64,000 nucleotides of DNA from Albugo candida. Taxonomy: Eukaryota; Oomycota; Peronosporomycetes; Albuginales. The notes below the pieces were generated by a model that had not been told where the DNA came from, searched no databases, and saw nothing but the letters and a program-made list of their open reading frames with translations. This document shows, in pieces, positions 1 through 12,285 of the stretch. How positions within the stretch are numbered: the first letter of the stretch is position 1; the number at the start of each line of letters is the position of its first letter. Position numbers and translations under genes: made by a program. Location of the stretch: contig JBDOQK010000018.1 in assembly GCA_040437565.1 (NCBI GenBank), positions 372,001 to 436,000 on the forward strand, in the 5' to 3' direction.

Positions 1-66
1 NNNNNNNNNNNNNNNNNNNNNNNNNNNNNNNNNNNNNNNNNNNNNNNNNNNNNNNNNNNNNNNNNN
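1..66. other. Unsequenced bases (N) at left edge
   Basis: Run of 66 N. It cuts the RRP6-like gene that enters from the left. Confidence 0.99.
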
Positions 67-370
67 GTCTGAATGTCTCATCTAAAAAGTGATCGGTGGT
101 GTCTGTGATCCATTCTTTCGGATCGGAATGCTGAAACAATTGTGTGGCATCAGAGTCTTCCTGCTCATTTGGCTCATGGGAGGTACTTTTAGCGAGATTC
201 ACAACAAGTCGGTGAATGGAGGATTTACAGGATTCTATAGAGGAAGAGAAAGAGGTGTTGTGCTTGAGATAGTAGTGATATTCGTCTTCTTCGCTCGGGA
301 TACTGTTGGAAGCTTTCACAGCGACAATTATTTTCTGATACAATTCATTTACAAATGCATTGGTATCCAT
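67..370 (-). CDS. RRP6: Exosome exonuclease RRP6/EXOSC10, N-terminal fragment
   Basis: This is a partial gene: it starts at the ATG read from 370 down to 368 and runs open for 101 codons into the N block, so only the N-terminus is visible. The start (MDTNAFVNELYQKIIVAVKA) and the following SNSIPSEEDEYHYY match the PMC2NT region of EXOSC10/Rrp6 (FVKFALGSVVAVTKASG..P..GDEYDFY). A later PKEWITDTTDHFLDE segment fits the 'D.lvd.nD.iLE' motif of the same domain. In the family this domain binds the Rrp47/C1D cofactor, and the missing downstream part carries the DEDD-Y exonuclease and HRDC domains of the nuclear RNA exosome. The neighbour, LRRC23-like, is divergent with 85 bp between start codons. 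The fold match is from memory, so an unusual PMC2NT protein remains possible. Confidence 0.75.
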
Positions 371-455
371 TGATCGATAACACCTAATACCTTTATATTT
401 TAATGCGTCTGGTGAAACTTTTATTGGATCTTGAAAGGACACAAGATACCTGAGC

Positions 456-1550
456 ATGGCTGAAGAGGAAGGTTCTGAGAAGGAATCAAATGATACGAAT
501 CAACAGGATCCTACGCTGATACATTACATAAAAGGTCTCTCGCGTCTTCAGCAAGCACCTGGGAAGGATGGGTACGCGTATACAGCTCTTGATCTCACGG
601 TATGTATCCGTATGTATGGAGCTCTGCAGTCGTGAGACATATGAAGCATACGCTGTAGAATAAGAGCTTGGAACGTATCGATCTCATCAAACAATATTGC
701 TATATTCAGATACTAAATCTATCACAAAACAAAATTGAGGATTTCTCACCGCTTTCCGAGCTCAAGTACTTAGTAAGCGTAAATATCGCCGAAAACGCGA
801 TTGAAACGATACCTACCCTTTGTAATGTGCATTTGAAGGTTAGTTGCATATTCGCATTATGATGAAGAAGTCGGAACCATTGTGATACTGTAAGGCGATT
901 GATCTCACAAGGAATCAGATTACATCGCTCAAAGACTTTCAGAGCGACACAGTAGCAAATCTCATCGTGACTGAGAATTCTTTACAGTCTATCGACGGCA
1001 TTGAGCAGCTTCCTCAACTCACCACGTTGATTGCCTCAATAAATCAAATATCCGTCTTGTGGTCGCGAGATATGGATCAACTGCCTGACTTACCTCTGGA
1101 ACATTTAGAGTTGGTGAGCAGCTATACATCTACTGCCTCGCGTCTTCTATTGATCATTGACCTTGGTTTTGAAGAACGCTAATGCTCTGAAAAGCCTACA
1201 TGGCATTGAGCGCTTCAAACATTTAAAATGCCTCCATCTTCGAGATAATCAAGTAGGTAGATTTTTGAGGCGTTAAATTGTTCGGCATTACATTGACTTC
1301 AAATGATCAGATTCAGGATGTTCAGGATGTGAGCATGCTCAGGCCATTGAAGTTTTTGAAAGTACTTGATCTAACAGGGAATCCTGTCAGCGAGGCAGAG
1401 GCTTACCGGCAAAATATCATTATCCTACTATCGGATCTTTCCATCTTGGACACCATCCCAATTGAGAAGGAAGAGGTTTTGACAGCCGCAATCTTGAAAC
1501 AGGAACGTGAAGCGGCTGAAGTCAATTCAGTCACAAATGATGCAGAGTGA
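456..1550 (+). CDS. LRRC23: Leucine-rich repeat protein, LRRC23-like (flagellar radial spoke)
   Basis: Five exons (456-599, 665-838, 895-1113, 1175-1252, 1311-1550) join in frame into about 284 residues. All four introns are 54-65 bp with GT-AG ends. After an acidic N-terminus the protein is a row of SDS22-type leucine-rich repeats (LQILNLSQNKIEDFSPLSEL-like, then LTTLIASINQI, LKCLHLRDNQ, LKVLDLTGNPVSEAEAYRQN), closing with a cap resembling the end of vertebrate LRRC23 (LDNPCTDE.SYRQE.L..MPYLERLDKE). LRRC23 is a radial spoke component of motile cilia, which suits a zoospore-forming organism. Other LRR axonemal proteins share parts of this pattern, so family assignment is firmer than orthology. 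It is followed after 383 bp by NCAPG2. Confidence 0.75.
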
Positions 1551-1933
1551 AGTGATTTTGCTGCTCCAAGTATCTATGTAGCACTTTTCTAATAAGAAAT
1601 ATTGCCGAATATATCGATGGAAAGTATCGAATAGTCTCTGCTAGTATGTCCACATACATAGTGTAATGCCACAAACGCTTATCATAAAAATCCAAATTCA
1701 AATACCAGAGCCATACGCTGCATATCTCTCTACTACTAAGAAGGAGTTCCACGCGTGCCAAACACCTACAATTCGCAAGATACACGATCGCTGCTAGGTG
1801 TGTCAGCCAAAAGAAATTAACGATCTTCTCCCGCAAAGTAAATGATTCAATCAGAGCGATGCAAAGCCTGGAATAGTGTGTCAACGTTATTGCATCGCAA
1901 TTCCTAGCATCCATACATTTGCCAAGTGTTTAG

Positions 1934-4900
1934 ATGACAACGCGATCGAATGATTCTGAGCTCAAAACGAGCAATGATATCGATAATTCGCATACACCTC
2001 TTCCACCACGTGAATGTCTCAAACTCTGTATCCAAACCAAATCTCTCCATTCTCTCAATGACGTAATAAAATCGTATCAGCGCAAAATCGGTCTTCCCGA
2101 ACGCCGTCGATCTCAGTCCTTACGATCTCAATTAGACGAGTTTCATGAGCAAATAAACGCACTTCCACGCGCTTTATTGGACGATTTTATTCACTTTTCC
2201 CATCAGAGCATTTTCGAGCCAATTTTTCAACTTTTGCAATCCAAATCGGAGCTCTCTGCGGAGCATTTGACCTGCATCGAAACAATATGCAAATTTTGTA
2301 CGCTACTGCTGGCAGAATCGAAGAATTTCCCACAAAATAACGCAAAGTTCCTTCAATTGGCACAAAGTCTCCACGATACGCTGTTATCGCTACAAGGACC
2401 CACAGACCTCAAATTGGCTGCTCAAGACGCCATCTCACTATTGTGTGAATCATGCTGGCATTCGGATGCCTTTGATTCAACACAGACGCTGGTGACGCAA
2501 GTCTTACCATTTCTGATTGTCCAATCTTTCGAATGCTCTTCGATTCGGACACAATCGAACCATTCCATGCGCCGATTGTATGCAATGAGGGAGGCTTTTT
2601 TACATCTTGATTTCCAGCATGAAAGTTGCAGGTTTTGGAGCGTAGGAACGGTTGATATGATGAGAGACTCATAGCTGTTTTGTAGCCTGCTCAAGACAAT
2701 ACTTTTACGAGCATATCTTCAGCCAAAAATCTTCCGGGCTTCTGACGCAATTTCCTTCATGTCGTTTTTGTTTGAAATTGACGCACAATTCGCAGACGAT
2801 ATCGATCAGACCATACGCAATCAGATTCCCGAGCAGCGAAAGTCTATTTTGCGAAAGTATGGCACGATTTACTTCAAGGTAAGGCGCTGTGGCCGGATGG
2901 GTAGATCGATGCTGATAGAGGTTGCGTAGGCTTGGATTGCGTCCAATGACCAAAGCCGACAGAAAATCGAGGACTACCTTCAACGATACATTCACGAAGC
3001 GGTTCATGCGGCCAGTATCGATTTATTTCATGCTCTTCGCGCTCTTTTGCTCATATTTTTCGAAAACAAACGACACGAAGGTATCGAACGCATGTTGTAC
3101 AAAACCTGCAGTCCAATTCTATGGCGAGCGGTGCGTGCTGCTAATGATCCTGTGAGACGACAAGCAGCTGTCCTTCTTTTCGACAATTTCCCGCTACGAG
3201 ATCCTGACTTTAACAATGAATCGATGGATCAAATATTGCAGCAACAATTTGATATCGCAGAAATGCTATTATTTGATTCCAATCCGCTCATTCGAGTGGC
3301 TGCGATTTTGGGCGTGAGCAAAATTCTATCGGTGTATTGGGATCTGTTGCCTGAAAGCGCTATCCAGCAATTTATAAGAAAACTCTTTGAGCTCGCAAAC
3401 GATAAATCTTCCAGCGCCGTCCGTGCAGCTTTCTTTGAAGGTCTTCGTGTCGTCTTGGAGAATCATCAAACACATGGAATTTTAAAGCCATTACTCTCTC
3501 AGGTTTGAATGGATCCCTTCCTGACTGTATTTTCTGACTTGAATGCTTCGTAGCTGGCGCCTCTGATCAACGATTGCAATGAACGCGTTCGATCGGAATT
3601 TGTACTGTTACTGGTCCGAGTCAAAAGCATTCGGAATTTGCATTTCTATCACATCGTATCGATTGAAAATCTGCTTCACCGAATGGTTTTGGACCGCGGT
3701 CGAAAACTCATTCGTACAAATCTCATTCTCCTTTTTTTGAATTCATATTTTCCGCTCAACACCAACGGATCCTCTCAAGTGGCTCGATGTTTGGCTCTGC
3801 TGATGAAAGACTCGGACGCAGCGCTCGTCTTTTATCGGCATGTCGTCATCCACACGTCTGTGAGCTCTGTTTGCAAGCTGGCCGCTCTGTTATTTCAATG
3901 GATCTCGAATGCGTATCCGTCCATCAAACACACGAAATCGAGCTCCAATGTCCAGCAATCAGATGCTGCAAACAAACACGAACAGGACGAAAATGACATT
4001 GTCAAATCATCAGTGACACGAATTCTTGTCCTGCAGGTGATCGGAAAGCTCCTACAAAGTGTCTCGATTCAATTACAATCCGATACAAAGTTTCAAGAAT
4101 GTGTAAGCTTTCTACAAATGCATTTCAAAACCGATCAATTACTCGCTCTATTGAAAGCCGTTGAGAGATCTCCAATGGAGTCGGAGACGTTGGAAGAAGG
4201 AATTTGCGCTATTTGGCATATAATCGCGTACATTGGACACCTGAGCTCGAACAATGTGTTTCTGGAAACGCTTCTTTCCGAGTTAATTCGCATCAATGGG
4301 GCTTCGAGTCAAAGAGTTCTTGGTGGAATGGTTGAATGTCTTGTACAATGGAAACAGCTCGACGTTCTTGGCGATCGTATTGACGATTGTCTCGATCGCT
4401 GGACACTCGACAATTTCAGTCCTTCGGCACAATATGTGGATGCATCGAATCTCGCAGTGAATCCTATCACATCACTCTGTCTAATCGAACTGCTTTTCGA
4501 CCGCGTGAAAAATCCGTCGATTTCACGAAAACTATGCGAAAAAATGCTCTCACGACTCGAAGAATGCGCAAGGCACCTGATGGAAATGAAGATGGAAGAC
4601 TTGAAAGCGGTATGCGATCAGAACGTACAGAGTATCGTAAAGCTGCTGGATGTCGATGCGAAAGCGTGTTTCAGTATGGCAGTCGTAGCCGTTCACGATC
4701 AGACTCCACGCCTGAAGGAATCGCGAAAATCTACGCAGCTGAATGAGGCGCAAGTATTGGCATTGCAACCAGCGTCTTTGTTCCTTCCGCCTGAGCATTT
4801 GATGTGTTTGGTGCAATGGATTTTGAAGCTCTTCTCACAGGCGTTAGGCTCAACGTCCAAGCCCAAACGAAAGAGAACAGCAATCTCAGAGTCATTATAC

Positions 4901-5669
4901 GTCAAAGTGCATCAGCCTTGGCGTAATTTGCTCACATTTGTCGTCCTTNNNNNNNNNNNNNNNNNNNNNNNNNNNNNNNNNNNNNNNNNNNNNNNNNNNN
5001 NNNNNNNNNNNNNNNNNNNNNNNNNNNNNNNNNNNNNNNNNNNNNNNNGTCGATGCGAAAGCGTGTTTCAGTATGGCAGTCGTAGCCGTTCACGATCAGA
5101 CTCCACGCCTGAAGGAATCGCGAAAATCTACGCAGCTGAATGAGGCGCAAGTATTGGCATTGCAACCAGCGTCTTTGTTCCTTCCGCCTGAGCATTTGAT
5201 GTGTTTGGTGCAATGGATTTTGAAGCTCTTCTCACAGGCGTTAGGCTCAACGTCCAAGCCCAAACGAAAGAGAACAGCAATCTCAGAGTCATTATACGTC
5301 AAAGTGCATCAGCCTTGGCGTAATTTGCTCACATTTGTCGTCCTTCTCCTCATGGAAAGTATCGTATTTGGCCTGCAAGTAAAGCCGATTGAAAATGACG
5401 CCCATCCTGTGAGATTATTGCAAGCACTTGTTTCAGAGTGGTGTGAGGCGCTCGAAAGCATCAAAGCGTTTGAGCACATTGTCGTGTACCTCGGACATTA
5501 TTTACTGCATTCTGTGATCGCATTAAGCGAAGATCCAAGCGTCAAGACGGTCATCAGCGAATCTGTGGAGAAATTACATTTCAGCCTCGAAAACGCTTTG
5601 AAAGCTTTTCCCAAAGAATGCGCTTCCATCAATTTCAAACGATCACAAAAAACCAATCGCACGAGCTAA
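1934..5669 (+). CDS. NCAPG2: Condensin-2 complex subunit G2
   Basis: Exons 1934-2631, 2686-2878, 2930-3502 and 3554 onward give about 1,060 residues once the false duplication is removed (4948 joins 5346 exactly in frame; 4652-4948 equals 5049-5345). The centre matches vertebrate NCAPG2 closely: EGIERMLYKTCSPILWRAVR, then RRQAAVLLFDNFPLRDPDFN, then IRVAAILGVSKILSVYWDL and a later LNSYFPLNT (human has EGIERMLFKLYEPILWRGLK, FPIRDPN, ILGVCKITSKYWEMMP, FNSFLPVN). The family is a HEAT-repeat solenoid of condensin II, binding the kleisin NCAPH2 and acting in mitotic chromosome shaping. The length is close to the 1,143 residues of the human protein. Introns are 51-54 bp. The stop at 5667-5669 lies 45 bp from the stop of the convergent OSCA gene. 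Confidence 0.9.
4949..5048. other. 100-N scaffold gap with duplicated flank
   Basis: After the gap, 5049-5345 repeats 4652-4948 (297 bp). The overlap is inside NCAPG2 and splits its last exon falsely. Confidence 0.97.
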
Positions 5670-5714
5670 CAAGGAAGCAATCCGCTTGTATGGAGTATTT
5701 ATCTGACAATCGGT

Positions 5715-8681
5715 CTATACGACCGCAACATCGTCTCTTGTGAAGCGTTTGAGGCGCAGAAATGCAGCTCCAAGTCGTGTGATATCGGTTTCCATCTCGT
5801 GGAATTTATTCACATTCCACAATTGGAAGAGAAATAGCCCGATTCTGTACGGATCCGAATACGTCGTATTCTTTAAAGGCTTCCGTGTCTTTGACTGTGT
5901 GGTCGGAATGGAAGGAGTACGAACTCTGCCGTCCGAGTGCCATCGAAAAAGACGACACGATATCGTCCATACGATTAGTAAGCCCATAGCCACACACTGA
6001 GAGGAATTGGCGACTTGGAAAAGCGCTATGGTGACAATCGATTGAGACAGCAAAAGACTGCAAAAAACCAATTCGGAAGCGGTTTGCGCGAATTCGCTGA
6101 TTCCATGGATATGCGGCAACACGTACACAAACTGATACTTTACGACCCAAAATTGGATGTAAAAGTACAGACAGCCAAATGGAGTCACAAGCGGAGTGAA
6201 TACGGTGCCGAGCAAAATTACGAGAAAGATACTGAGAACGATAGCGTACTCGTACCCGAAGTTGAACACAGACGGTCGTGTGGCCCATACGACTTCACGT
6301 GTAGTGATCGCTCGACCCCAAAGCCATTGCATTTGTAGGAATTTCTCACCGACTCGAGACAATTGCAAAATGGATGTGAGAAATGCTCGCTGGCACAAGT
6401 ACGTGATGAATAGAGTCCCCGACACTTTGAATAGGAAGGATTCCAAATAGCTTTTCGTCTCATCGCGATACTGGAGACCGTGTAGTGCGACAAAAGCCGC
6501 AGGAACGCCGATGCAAGGAAGAATGATGGAGCTCTACAGAGAAGCGTTGAGAAGCGTTTTAGACGCAAGGAGAGGCGATACGTACCACCAGTAGATACGC
6601 AAATCCCTTGACAATCAGACTTGTGATGCGTCGAGCCTCACTGAATTCACATTGCGTCATACTAAGATAGTAGAGAAACGTCAATAGAAGCCAATTCACA
6701 ATGATCTACAAAGACTTGTGAGGTTCCATGGGTGAGATTTGAAAGCGTACCAAAAGGAGAGATGGGAGATATGTCGCTGCAAAGGCGAGAATTCGGGAAT
6801 GATGAGCGTACAATCCCGAGTAGATTTGACTATTCGAATCGAGACGGAGGTAGACCAGCACATTGGTCGGCGTTGAGAGCACAAGCAGTAGTAAAAGCAC
6901 CGCTGCCTGACGACCGACAGAGTCGATACACGATCGTACAAAATTGGAAGAATGCGAGAGATTTGGCCATAAGACGTCGTGAGGCTCCGGGGCTATGGTC
7001 ACTGTCAATTGGGCGAGCAATGGATCGCTGTCTACAGAGCTTCCAAACGGATGAAAGGAGGCTGCACGTCCGGCTACTATCCGCGCTATTTCCCGACTCC
7101 ATCGACCTCTCCATGAATGGCTTTCCACGAGACGTAGGAACCGATTCCGTGTACTTTTACAATCAAATACCACAAAAGCAGCTCCATTACATTTTCGTTG
7201 GCGATAGAATTGAAATATCTCTTCAGGAAATATTTCCAATTCCTTTTCCAATTGCTTTATTTTCGACCAAAGTCTCAATTTGCATTTTTTCAGCTTTTGT
7301 GAGCTGTCAGCGGAATGGAGCGTGTAGACACACGGAATGCATTGAGAGTAATGCCAAATCATTTCGGAGATGGACGGGTAGCTCATATATCCAGGGAACC
7401 AGGCCAACGTCCACGAGAGGCTGCCGGATGCGTACTTGTCAGCAATTCCTTCGAGTCGATGCAATCGCTCAAATTGATGTCGTCGATGCTTCAGAATCGA
7501 ATACACCTTTCGGAGATCATACACAATGTTGACGTTATGAATGCGATCATGTGGGAAATAACTGCGTAGTAGACTCGTCAGTTGCAGCGTGTCGATGGTG
7601 GCCGGTAAGCCTGAACGTATTAGAACGCTTCGATCTCCAAGGATCCCTTTCGTTTGCATTTCGAGGGCTTCCATAACGCTTTGTTGGCTACAGAAACTGA
7701 CGATGAATAGCTACCTCCAAGACCCGACATCATGATGCCTACCGCATGAGGAAGATTAGCACGAATACGGTGAGAACGTACGAATACCCGACATGACACC
7801 AAAACCAATTACTTCGTAAGGGGACATTACTCAAAGTCGTTTGCTGGAAAATCACGTGAGAGAAAGCCTCTCGCGATCCACCGGAAAAGTAATTCTATCA
7901 AATGGAATCAGACCAAAGCTATCGATAGAAGCGATTGTCGTACCACAGGCACCATAACGAGCAAATTGCATATCGACAAAACTAAACAGAGATGACCGGC
8001 ATCCAAGTGGAAACGCAATAACAAAGCTGCTGGAAGTCCGCATTCCTCACATACAAAAGCTCCGTCACATTGAAGTCGCCAAAACTTTCTCAAGCGATCT
8101 GTCCATCGAATTCCAAGCACATTTCGATTCTTTTCGTTCCACAAAGTCTCCGGTAAAAGGCCGTAATTGACACGTCGGAAGATATTCTCACCCGATGGAG
8201 AATACTGACACGCGATAAGGAAGAGGATACCAATTACGAAGAATGTGATATTGACACTGAATTGATAGGCGATTCCGTCCCACGTATCTTCTCGATCTGT
8301 GACGAATATCACGGAGTCTGACGCACTCGGGCGATACTGAGCGGTATTTTGTGTCAGTGAATATGTGAGATGGTAGCGTCCTTGCTGGAAGCCGTACACT
8401 CGAAAGGTTTGGATCACATGCTGAGGTGTCCACGCTGCTGGAAACTCGAGTTGTTGTGGTTCCACTCGGATTTGGGAATCGGATACGAGCGTATTGGATC
8501 CGTTGAAAATGCTCAAACCGATTCGAAACGAAGTATTTGCTTCGAGGTCGCATTCCACCTGACGTTCAATCGACTCATTCCAAAAGATTGTCGTAATTCC
8601 TTTGGGTACAAGCACCAGTCTCTCACTCAGAGCAAAAGTGTGGAACAAGATCGCACACAATACGCTGTAGCATCGCGTCAT
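5715..8681 (-). CDS. OSCA/CSC1-type mechanosensitive or osmosensitive cation channel (TMEM63 family)
   Basis: Five exons on the minus strand (8681-7944, 7843-7743, 7687-6751, 6705-6586, 6533-5715) join in frame into about 904 residues. The first residues form a signal-like hydrophobic stretch, then an extracellular part, then TM (FFVIGILFLIACQYSPSGE), an RSN1_TM block and further helices (YSYVLTVFVLIFLM). Next comes the cytosolic PHM7-like domain with AAFVVFDCKSTRNRF and APEPHDVLWPNL, and then the 7TM channel core with FNFGYEYAIVLSIFLVILLG and TPLVTPFGCLYFYIQFWVVK, hallmark wording of the family. Introns are 47-100 bp. Related plant and fungal proteins gate calcium or nonselective cations under osmotic or membrane stress. 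The start codon is 29 bp from the stop of the upstream GPCR-PIPK gene. Ion selectivity cannot be read from sequence. Confidence 0.85.
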
Positions 8682-8710
8682 TTGCGTGGAGCTATTTCTG
8701 TAGTGACTCT

Positions 8711-11331
8711 CTACGCTTGGGTCCGTGTCGACAATAACTGATGCAATTTCTGTTGGAAGCGGATGGCGTATGGTTTTGGATGCATCGCTGAGACTCCACG
8801 TCCATCTTTCCGTAAAACGAGCAGTTTATATGCTCTTTCCATACGCTTACCGATGGTCCATTTCTGCAGAATGTCAATGAGCCCGAGATAATACACACTT
8901 GGACCTGAGACTTCATTTGCATTGAATCGACGGATGGGGTCGAATTGTGGATCACAAAGACGTTTGGATAATGGATGTTGTCGACTTGGAAGTGAATCAT
9001 TTGGCGCAAACGCACTATGGAGCCCAAATTTGTCTTCAGCAGTTGAGATACGATATCTCGAGTAATGAACACCGATAAGAAGACTGTAATCCATGATCCC
9101 CATCGACGATAAAAAGTTTGTATCACGTGCGATTTGCTTGTACAGATGCATCGCTACCTCTGAGTCAAGCTTTAGACGCTTTTTGAGATCGTTATCGCGC
9201 AAAGTGACGTCAGGAAAGTGATCTTCATTTGGTGAGGTGCATGAGGCTGTGTCTTGATTGGTATTGCCAAAGCGAAAGAAACGATTGCATTTGGAGCATC
9301 GATACTTTTCCCCAAGCAGACACGCAGGAGCATTTCGATCGACCCACGAGCCTTTGATATCGTATCGTCGATGGATGATCTCTGAAGTGTAGAGAATATT
9401 TCCCATCACAACAAAGTAAAAGATCTGTCCATACATTTTCATCGCATGTAGTCCAAAAAAACGAGGCAGTAAAGTAGTCGGATTCCATTTCGTATATCGG
9501 ACAAGAGATGGAAGTAGATCTAGCAGGACAGTCTTCTCTTGAGCCGTGAGGCTCTTGACAGTGTATTTGCGATCGCACGAATTGAAAATAAATGCACCAC
9601 TTCGACCTTCACTAATTCGTTCATTGATTGTTTTACGAAATGCTACAATGTACTCCGAGTCCTCGATGGCGTATAAGTGTCGTATTGAAGCGAATATTCG
9701 CGGCTGGAAATCGTAAAATTGCATTTCTTTCATACTCATTGGAAGGAAGGAGAATCGGGGGATTGAAGGTTCATTCTGGATATCGACGATTTGGATCGAT
9801 CGATCTTGATCGATTGCGTCAATGTCTAGCTGAGATTCGCGGAAATTGGCACTTGGAGATCGCTGCCAATCGAGATGGAATGTTTGATTCGATAGGATGC
9901 GTTGATGGAGGCGATGGTAATGCTGTACCGACTCTACGATTCCGCTTGTGGCCATTCGAATCATTTGTTTTCGTAAAGCAGTATTTAGCTCAGGTTTCAG
10001 TAAAGTATCGAGCTCATGTTTCGACTCGGAATATGAGTTCTCTGTCAAAGGCGGAGGATGTGGTATTAGTGAATACGGAGACTTGGACGAGGATGCCAGG
10101 ACGATATCGGCCAGCACGGGAGCGTTGATGACGATCCATACGATGATATTGAGAGCTCCTCTCGCTGAATGGAAAAATGCATTGAGACTCAAGAGATCCT
10201 CAAAACCGTCATCACCGAGCTTTTCTCTTGATTTGGAGCTATTTGTGATTGCAAACATGCACGAACTGATTACTGACCATGATGTGTACACACAGCATGT
10301 GAAAAATCCATTGGTAAGCACGCGTTTGCGAATTTCAAAAGTTTGTTCCAAACCTCTTTTCAATCGCCTGAGAAATATACTCAGAAAGAATGAGGAGTGA
10401 GAATGTGAGGGATGAGGATGTGAGGGACGTACCTCCGAACGTAAATGATGCAAGCAGAGCCAAAGAGAAGATACAAAAAGATCCAAAAATGATACGTGAT
10501 CCATTGATGCCAGAGAAAGCCTGAAGCTTTGGTATTTTCATGGAACCAGAAAAAGCGATGGATGGGCGATTGGTCAATGATGGAAATTTGCAAGTGTTTC
10601 TGGTCGTCAAAGATGCAGAGAGCGATTCCTGAAGCTAATCCGCTTGCGATCGCGTACAGCCAGTAGATTCGAAGGTTGTACGAATATGACGTGAAGGGAT
10701 TCGTAACGGATTGAAGTAAATCGATTGGTATGGCAAAAAACCAAAACTCGCCACATACGAGCAACCCTTGCGTCACAGCAGCCAATTGGTACGGTAATTT
10801 ACGGTTGGAGCATTCTGTGATAGAATACTCGCTCAGGTACAGTAGAGCGAGAAGGATATCGACCAAACTACCACGTTGTTATGTCAAATGTGAGGTATAG
10901 TGAGCGTGGAATTCGTACCTTTTACTGAAGATTATTGGATTCGGATGCGGTCGTGCCAAACGGCTTGAAAGGTAGCAGATAATAACAGCTGCGGAGAAAC
11001 AAAAGGAAACGAAAGCTCCCATCGCTAAGTATTGATCAAGATCCCACTCGTCGTATACAGCCAAGATGATGAAGATCACACCTATAAGCAATAGAGTTAC
11101 CGATACAAAAACGAACATTGGAAGTGAAGTCGCCATAGAAGCTGCGATAAAAACGCAGAATGGCTTATTGTGTTGATTCGAGCCAATAGGAGTTCGATGG
11201 AGCCATTTCATTCGACGTTTAGATACGTTTTGTTGTTGTAGCAAATTGTGCCAAGTGGAACGACGCTGATAAGTTGGTCGTGTTTTGGTTTCGTCTCGAT
11301 CTCTGCAAGAAAATGACTCAAATTTTTTCAT
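8711..11331 (-). CDS. GPCR-PIP kinase fusion (GPCR-bigram, RpkA/GK type)
   Basis: Three exons (11331-10919, 10867-10433, 10379-8711) join in frame into about 838 residues, with introns of 51 and 53 bp. The N-terminal half has seven hydrophobic segments (for example MFVFVSVTLLLIGVIFIILA, IYWLYAIASGLASGIALCIF, YHFWIFLYLLFGSACIIYV and GALNIIVWIVINAPVLADIV). The C-terminal half is a phosphatidylinositol-phosphate kinase: VVMGNILYTSEIIHRRYDIK followed by GSW, then FLSSMGIMDYSLLIGVHY and YYLGLIDILQKWTIGKRMER. Such receptor-kinase fusions are known from oomycetes and Dictyostelium (RpkA) and are thought to couple sensing to phosphoinositide signalling. A Cys cluster (RCSKCNRF...DTASC) sits between the DIKGSW motif and the next kinase block. 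The start is the first in-frame ATG; the frame stays open to 11559 without another ATG, so a short 5' exon could be missed. Confidence 0.88.
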
Positions 11332-12285
11332 GAGATGTAATCGGTGTGAGGGACTCGCGTGTTGTGGAGCGAAACGGTCGAAGAAGTTTGTATCGGTAGC
11401 AGAATGAATTTGTTTTGGTGAAACCTCGCGCGTTAAGGCTTCTTTTTGTTGTGAGATGTTGCTTAAAGAGAGCGAATAAAAAGTGGCGCTACACAAGAAG
11501 TTATACGAGTTATATAGCGCACTATTAGTGAGACAAAAGTCAAATAGACAGATGGGCAATCGTACTAGTCATTATCGTGATTGTGTTTGGTAAGGTGATT
11601 GGATGATCGCATAACGCAAAAAACGAATCAAAGAGAGATGAGGAGTCCGAAAGGGTACACACAATGAAGGAAACGTCGTGATTACGATCATGGTCGATTG
11701 TACCGTACATATGACTATGTCCGCTTAGATGTACCTATAGTGTGGTACATGCGTGTCTATGGGAAACGTTTGCGATTATTACAACAAACGCGAGTCATCG
11801 CAGCGGCGACAATTGCTCCAAAATGGGAGTCAATTTGATCGCAAAGTCGTGTATTTTGGCCTTTTGAAAAGCATGGAAAGTATTCATCTAAAAATGAATG
11901 CTACAGCCACTCNNNNNNNNNNNNNNNNNNNNNNNNNNNNNNNNNNNNNNNNNNNNNNNNNNNNNNNNNNNNNNNNNNNNNNNNNNNNNNNNNNNNNNNN
12001 NNNNNNNNNNNNGCGCTACACAAGAAGTTATACGAGTTATATAGCGCACTATTAGTGAGACAAAAGTCAAATAGACAGATGGGCAATCGTACTAGTCATT
12101 ATCGTGATTGTGTTTGGTAAGGTGATTGGATGATCGCATAACGCAAAAAACGAATCAAAGAGAGATGAGGAGTCCGAAAGGGTACACACAATGAAGGAAA
12201 CGTCGTGATTACGATCATGGTCGATTGTACCGTACATATGACTATGTCCGCTTAGATGTACCTATAGTGTGGTACATGCGTGTCT
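11332..12285. other. Divergent intergenic region, falsely duplicated
   Basis: Once the scaffold artefact is removed, only about 427 bp separate the GPCR-PIPK start (11331) from the PH-domain gene start (11759, repeated at 12286). No further gene is seen. The shared control regions of the two genes must lie here. Confidence 0.7.
11913..12012. other. 100-N scaffold gap with duplicated flank
   Basis: 12013-12439 repeats 11486-11912 (427 bp). The copy carries the first exon of the PH-domain gene and the 5' region of the GPCR-PIPK gene. Confidence 0.97.

Noticed and set aside
6732-7532. 266-codon plus-strand frame opposite the OSCA gene
   Set aside because: Antisense to conserved channel exons, with composition unlike a real protein.
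11332-11559. Extension of the GPCR-PIPK protein to 11559
   Set aside because: The frame is open but holds no ATG; it would need a non-ATG start or an unseen exon.
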